From contig CANPZF010000010.1 of assembly GCA_947589015.1 (NCBI GenBank), positions 1 to 63,671 on the forward strand: DNA of 63,671 nucleotides, given 5' to 3'. Positions within the stretch are counted from its first letter, which is position 1. Every line of letters begins with the position of its first letter. Both the position numbers and the translations under genes were made by a program. The notes under the pieces were generated by a model. The model saw only the letters and a program-made list of their open reading frames with translations. It was not told where the DNA came from and did no database searches. Shown piece by piece: positions 59,948 through 63,671 of this stretch. Origin of the DNA: an uncultured Clostridia bacterium (GTDB lineage: Bacteria > Bacillota > Clostridia > TANB77 > CAG-508).

Positions 59948-60845
59948 TTTTATTTTCACCTACCTTTTTTATAAAGGCTTCTTCTGATGTGAACTGTTCT
60001 TCCTGTACTAAATAAACTTGATAATTATTTGTTAGAAATTTTTTTGTTAATTCAGACACTTTTTCTTTAGAAATATATATTCTGATTTTATTTTTATCTA
60101 TTATTTCAAATTTATAATTTTGAAGTATTTTATCTACATTTTCTACATTATTTAATTCAAAAATATAACTACTTTCATTAGATATTTGTTTAAATTCATC
60201 AATTGTTTCGTCTGTAACCATCTTTCCGCTTTTTATTGCTATTATTCTATTACATAAATTATCTATTTCTGTTAAATTATGACTTGATATTAGTATTGCT
60301 ATTCCCTGATTAGATAAGCTTTTTATTAAATTTCGCATTTCAATAGTTCCTTCAATATCTAATCCATTTGTAGGCTCATCTAGTATTAAAAGTTCTGGAC
60401 TATTTATAATTGCTTCTGCAATTCCTAATCTTTGCCTCATTCCCAACGAATATGTTGAAACTTTGTCTTTTATTCGATTATCCAATCCGACGATTCTTGC
60501 CACTTCTAAAATTCTATCTTTTGAAATATTTTTATAATTATTGGCTGTTATTTTTAAATTGTCATATCCTGATAAATACATATACAAATCAGGAGATTCT
60601 ACTATTGCCCCTACTTTATCTATTGCTTTTACAAAATCTTTTTCTATATTATATCCATTAATTAAAACTCTTCCTTCACTTATTTTTATCAAACCTAATA
60701 TTAACTTTATAATAGTAGTTTTTCCAGCTCCATTTGGTCCTAATAAGCCTACTACATCTCCTTTGTTCACAGAAAATGAAATATCCTGAACAATTATTTT
60801 ATTTTTTACTTGTTTTTTTAAATTATTACACTCTAAAACTTTCAT
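59940..60845 (-). CDS. ABC transporter ATP-binding protein
   Basis: 301 residues. Walker A is GPNGAGKTT (~35-43), the signature is YSLGMRQRLGIAEA, Walker B is LLILDEPTNGLD, and a C-terminal ~80-residue accessory domain follows, as in BcrA-type ATPases for peptide-antibiotic export or immunity. AAAGGAG precedes the ATG. It is flanked by two paralogous permeases, the downstream one overlapping by a few bases. Confidence 0.9.
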   Translation of the reverse strand: MKVLECNNLKKQVKNKIIVQDISFSVNKGDVVGLLGPNGAGKTTIIKLILGLIKISEGRVLINGYNIEKDFVKAIDKVGAIVESPDLYMYLSGYDNLKITANNYKNISKDRILEVARIVGLDNRIKDKVSTYSLGMRQRLGIAEAIINSPELLILDEPTNGLDIEGTIEMRNLIKSLSNQGIAILISSHNLTEIDNLCNRIIAIKSGKMVTDETIDEFKQISNESSYIFELNNVENVDKILQNYKFEIIDKNKIRIYISKEKVSELTKKFLTNNYQVYLVQEEQFTSEEAFIKKVGENKID

Positions 60846-60863
60846 ATTTGATTTTCTCCTTTT

Positions 60864-61817
60864 TTATTCATTAGATATATCTTTCTTTTTAAAAATTATA
60901 ATTAATAGTATAAAAATCACTAAAAAGCTAATAACACATATAGAAATAGATTGAGCAATATTTATTATATTATTTGTAGTTAAATCCCAATTAAAAATAA
61001 ATAAATATTTTGTTATATTATTAATTAAAAATTCCATTGTGGAAATAAAATATAATCCTAAAGAAATTAATATATTTAGTGCTATATTATTAGTTATTAT
61101 TCCAAATAACATACTTACTAAACTTAATAATAGATACATAGGTTCTTTTTTTAGAAGGGTTGTAATTGTATTTTGCATTAAGTCCATAGTTTCAATATTA
61201 TTTGTTAATGAATTGTATTTTATTGATTCTAATTCATAACTGTCAAATCCGAATATTATTCCTCCCAATAAATATTGGAATACTACCATAAGTATTGAAA
61301 TTATTATTGTTAAAAATATTGCTGTTACTATTTTTGATAATAATATTTTTGTTCTTTTATGTGGCTTTACTAATAAATTCTTTATTGTTCCACTATTATA
61401 TTCTTCAGAAATTATTGTGCTAGATAAATAAATAACTATAAAAATCATTAGAATATCAAAATTATTAAACATTTTAATTAATAAATATCTAGCGTCTTTT
61501 GGTAAAGTTACATTGTTATTTTCAGAATTTATTATTATATTGTACTTAATATTATTTTGTATAGCATATTCTTCTAATTTTATTCTTTCTACAATATTTT
61601 CATATGAATCTTTTGTTTCCAATTTATCAAAGTTTTCTAAAAGCATTTTATCATTTTCATATAGTCTTTTGTATTGTTTCTGCATATCTACAGGCTGTGT
61701 TTTTATCCCTTCAAATATATTTAATACTAACATTATTAATATACCAATTATTAATAAAATATAAATATTTTTTCTTTTAAATATTTTTATTAATTCATTT
61801 TTTATTAGCTTTATCAT
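60864..61817 (-). CDS. ABC-2 type transporter permease
   Basis: 317 residues, paralogous to the permease at 58439: both share NELIKIFKR-x2-IY at the N-terminus and GTIKNLLVKPHKRTKI-type segments (here) or KKTIKNLLTKPHKRSTI (there), plus GGIIFGFDSYELE. It is shorter because the polar insertion after the first helix is smaller. It is first in the operon. Confidence 0.82.
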   Translation of the reverse strand: MIKLIKNELIKIFKRKNIYILLIIGILIMLVLNIFEGIKTQPVDMQKQYKRLYENDKMLLENFDKLETKDSYENIVERIKLEEYAIQNNIKYNIIINSENNNVTLPKDARYLLIKMFNNFDILMIFIVIYLSSTIISEEYNSGTIKNLLVKPHKRTKILLSKIVTAIFLTIIISILMVVFQYLLGGIIFGFDSYELESIKYNSLTNNIETMDLMQNTITTLLKKEPMYLLLSLVSMLFGIITNNIALNILISLGLYFISTMEFLINNITKYLFIFNWDLTTNNIINIAQSISICVISFLVIFILLIIIFKKKDISNE

Positions 61818-62034
61818 TTATATACCATTCTTCTTTCTCTTACAAATGTTTTTTTACCAATTACTTGTATCTAACCTTTAACTTTTTTTCTACTTGTTGC
61901 TATCATTATTCTAATATTAAGCAATTCAAAAGTCAATTTATTAGTTGGATTTATTAAAAAATTTGATATTGGCACATAAAATAATTTAATAAAAATTTTT
62001 CAAAAAGAAACTAATATCTTGCTAAATGCATAAA
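61818..62034. other. AT-rich intergenic stretch upstream of the ABC operon
   Basis: Of the 302 bases between the ABC operon and the HAD gene, this part holds only AT-rich sequence and presumably the operon's promoter. I see no clear -35/-10 pair, RNA or repeat in it. Confidence 0.4.
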
Positions 62035-62070
62035 AACTAAAAGATTAAGAAATCCTTTAGTTTTTATTTA
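62035..62070 (-). terminator. Terminator of the HAD gene
   Basis: On the minus strand AAAACTAAAGGATTTC is followed, after a short loop, by ATCTTTTAGTTTTT. Confidence 0.65.
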
Positions 62071-62118
62071 CACATATTTACAATACATCTTGTTTAAATT
62101 AAAACGTCTTAGAATTGC

Positions 62119-62751
62119 TTATCTATCAACATTTCCAAGGTATTTTATTCTGACTTTTCTTTTATATTTTTTTATTTCTTCATAAATTTCATCCCAATTA
62201 TTCACTCTTACTATTTCTTTATCATTAATATCAGCATTCATTTTTGTTGTCATTAAAATTGATTTAATTCCATTATCAGTTAATTCTCTGCAAGTTTCAT
62301 AACTATCTTCTATACATAAATCAATTCGATTTTCTTTGAAAAATTTTAACTTATCACTAATATGTAAATTTAAGCTATCATAAGGAATACCAAAATCTTT
62401 TAAACTATTTTTAGTAATTTCTTCAGTAGCACAATTTTTAATATTCATTAACCTTGCTGTTACAAAATATATTGTATCTCCTTCTTCTTTTAATTTCTTT
62501 ATTGTTTTATCTGCATTTGGAAGCATTGTACATTCTTCTAACACATTTTTATAATATTTATCAAAAAAATCAAATTTAGTTTTATCATCCCAACCATACA
62601 AAGCCTTTAAATAATATCTATTTTTTATTAGTCCAAAACTGTTTCTATTAGTTGGTATTCCAGATATTTCTTCTTCATAAATATCTGCATATTTTAACAT
62701 TGATTTTACTGTTAAAAATGTTGTGTCATCAATATCTATTCCTATTCTCAT
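62119..62751 (-). CDS. HAD-superfamily phosphatase, 5'-nucleotidase-like
   Basis: About 210 residues from the ATG at 62751 (AAAGGA 12 bases upstream; the ATG at 62763 has no room for a ribosome site). Motif I is GIDIDDTTF, motif II lies in YFVTARLMN and motif III/IV near LCIEDSYETC. It resembles the NT5C/YqfW-type group, which dephosphorylates nucleotides. It is 37 bp downstream of the phosphatase gene at 62789, so the two probably form one transcript. Confidence 0.78.
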   Translation of the reverse strand: MRIGIDIDDTTFLTVKSMLKYADIYEEEISGIPTNRNSFGLIKNRYYLKALYGWDDKTKFDFFDKYYKNVLEECTMLPNADKTIKKLKEEGDTIYFVTARLMNIKNCATEEITKNSLKDFGIPYDSLNLHISDKLKFFKENRIDLCIEDSYETCRELTDNGIKSILMTTKMNADINDKEIVRVNNWDEIYEEIKKYKRKVRIKYLGNVDR

Positions 62752-62788
62752 TTTTAATTTCATTCCTTTCTAAGGCACAAATTTCTGG

Positions 62789-63355
62789 TTATAAAAGAAT
62801 TAAATTTTGGCTAGGAAATTGAATTATATAAGTCCATCCTGGTTGCCAATTTTTTGTTTTTCTCCAATCTTGCTCAATAGCTTGTTCCCATGTTATATTT
62901 TTTGTAATTACATCTAAGGCCAACTGAGGTGCCTTGTGTGCAACTAAAGCTACTGTTTTTCCATTATAGTTTTCTAATAAATAATTACAAAAATCTCTTA
63001 ATCTTTTTTCAACATCTTTTAAAGATTCTCCATTAGGAAATTTCTCATTAATATGTTCCTCATATTTTACTAAAGAAGTATCTTCTCCATTTAAATCTCC
63101 ATAATTGCATTCTCTAATTCTTTTATCGTGTATTATTTCTTTTACTTCCTTAAAAGTATATTCTGCTGAATCAATTGCTCTTTTTAAGTCAGAACTTATA
63201 ACTAAATCTATTTCATCTAAATTTATTTGATTTTTCAAATCAGTGCTTTGTTTTATTCCTTTTTCACTTAATTCACCCAAATTCCAACCTGTAGCTTTAT
63301 GCTCTATATTATCTGTTGTTGTTCCATGTACGAAATAAATAATTTTAACTGCCAT
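62789..63355 (-). CDS. Histidine phosphatase family protein with altered RHG motif
   Basis: 188 residues from the ATG at 63355 (GAAAGGA upstream). The fold is that of phosphoglycerate-mutase-like phosphatases: VISSDLKRAIDSAEY, REC-NYGDLNG, FPNGESLKDVEKRL and VALVAHKAPQLALDV are all in place. The usual R-H-G at the N-terminus is V-H-G (IIYFVHGTTTDN), so the phosphate-binding arginine is replaced, while both catalytic histidines remain. Activity may be reduced or changed. Confidence 0.82.
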   Translation of the reverse strand: MAVKIIYFVHGTTTDNIEHKATGWNLGELSEKGIKQSTDLKNQINLDEIDLVISSDLKRAIDSAEYTFKEVKEIIHDKRIRECNYGDLNGEDTSLVKYEEHINEKFPNGESLKDVEKRLRDFCNYLLENYNGKTVALVAHKAPQLALDVITKNITWEQAIEQDWRKTKNWQPGWTYIIQFPSQNLILL

Positions 63356-63448
63356 ATTTAATCCTTTCATTTATTTTATTTTCATTTTTTATATCATAAA
63401 ATTGCTATAAATTCAATTATTTTCAAAATTTTGTTGAGTTTGTTTACA

Positions 63449-63487
63449 AAAAAAAGCCTAGTAAAAACTACTAGGTCTTTTTTGATA
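63449..63487 (-). terminator. Terminator downstream of the tRNA-Gln region
   Basis: GCCTAGTA and TACTAGG (with one mismatch) form the stem and T-runs lie on both sides. On the minus strand it follows the tRNA-Gln 3' end. The 188-bp gap between the phosphatase gene and the tRNA holds nothing else. Confidence 0.7.
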
Positions 63488-63558
63488 ATACTACAAATTT
63501 TACATTTACAGCAAACCCGCCGTATAAAGTAATATATATTGTTCGTATTATCACTAGA

Positions 63559-63603
63559 TGGCTGGGCTGGCTAGATTCGAACTAGCGCATGCATGAGTCA
63601 AAG
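63559..63603 (-). other. tRNA-Gln (TTG) 3' half, probable attachment-site scar
   Basis: On the minus strand the anticodon loop CTTTGAC (anticodon TTG), the 3' anticodon stem TCATG, the T arm GCTAG-TTCGAAT-CTAGC, the acceptor strand CAGCCCA and GCCA are intact. Upstream of the loop the sequence (AAGATAAGA) cannot pair with TCATG and no D arm or acceptor 5' strand (expected TGGGCTG) is found before the window ends. Integrases often recombine at the anticodon loop of tRNA genes and leave such a 3' fragment. A split by an intron or a contig-end artefact are alternatives. Confidence 0.65.
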
Positions 63604-63671
63604 TCTTATCTTTCATCTAACTTTTAACATTTTTTGTTAGTAAGTATTATCTCTTGAAGTGGCTATTTTTC

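Overview
The window is about 63.7 kb of AT-rich DNA from an endospore-forming member of the Firmicutes, most likely an uncultured gut Clostridia lineage. The evidence is AGA-dominated arginine usage, strong GGAGG-type ribosome sites, spoVG, spoIVB, gpr, an alpha/beta SASP, ytxC, remA, a YqzL-like gene and long HPF. No assignment below class is supported by the sequence alone.

Layout. A tRNA-Glu and a palindromic element open the window, followed by a minus-strand housekeeping block (obgE, trpS, rimO, rng, pth, spoVG). murC follows on the plus strand, converging on spoIVB. From 9.7 to 21.6 kb lies a minus-strand Tad/type II secretion-like pilus locus: a CpaB-like protein, two ParA/TadZ-like proteins, a CpaF-like ATPase, a TadB/C-like membrane platform, and seven small pilin-like or membrane proteins, several of them paralogous. 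Next come a Cof-type phosphatase, SASP, hpf, recO-yqzL-era, a glycogen-synthase-like enzyme, rpmA-rplU with a leader RNA, a Nudix hydrolase, DUF4912 plus GH57 branching enzyme, ytxC, gpr, uvrA, 6S RNA, a hemolysin III protein, dprA, folD and ligA. At 43.3-44.6 kb is a prepilin-like protein whose C-terminus looks like the variable region of a diversity-generating retroelement (DGR). The right third holds a cmk-like gene, rpoZ-remA-yicC, rsmE, a cytoplasmic alpha-amylase, rubrerythrin, tyrS, a UPF0182 membrane protein, ftsY, ogt, a three-gene ABC transporter, two phosphatase genes, and a tRNA-Gln 3' half that resembles an integration scar.

Main observation. Five genes (obgE, spoIVB, a pilus-locus gene, uvrA, dprA) each appear broken by one extra C. 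In every case the extra base makes an in-frame CGG triplet placed directly before a glycine GGN codon, and skipping that C restores a full-length protein with the glycine expected by its family. I found no other in-frame CGG in any gene of the window, although CGT, CGC, CGA, AGA and AGG are all used for arginine. The simplest biological reading is that CGG is unassigned and serves as a +1 frameshift (or quadruplet-decoding) site. The main alternative is a systematic one-base sequencing or assembly error.

Repeats. At least four kinds of self-complementary intergenic element occur: a TIR-bounded MITE family (three copies, one with compensatory changes in its stem), a long-palindrome family (two copies, one 490 bp), a 213-bp palindrome, and a REP-like family built on GTTGCCA...GGGACG...TGGCAAC at five loci. 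At least one REP-like copy also serves as a terminator.
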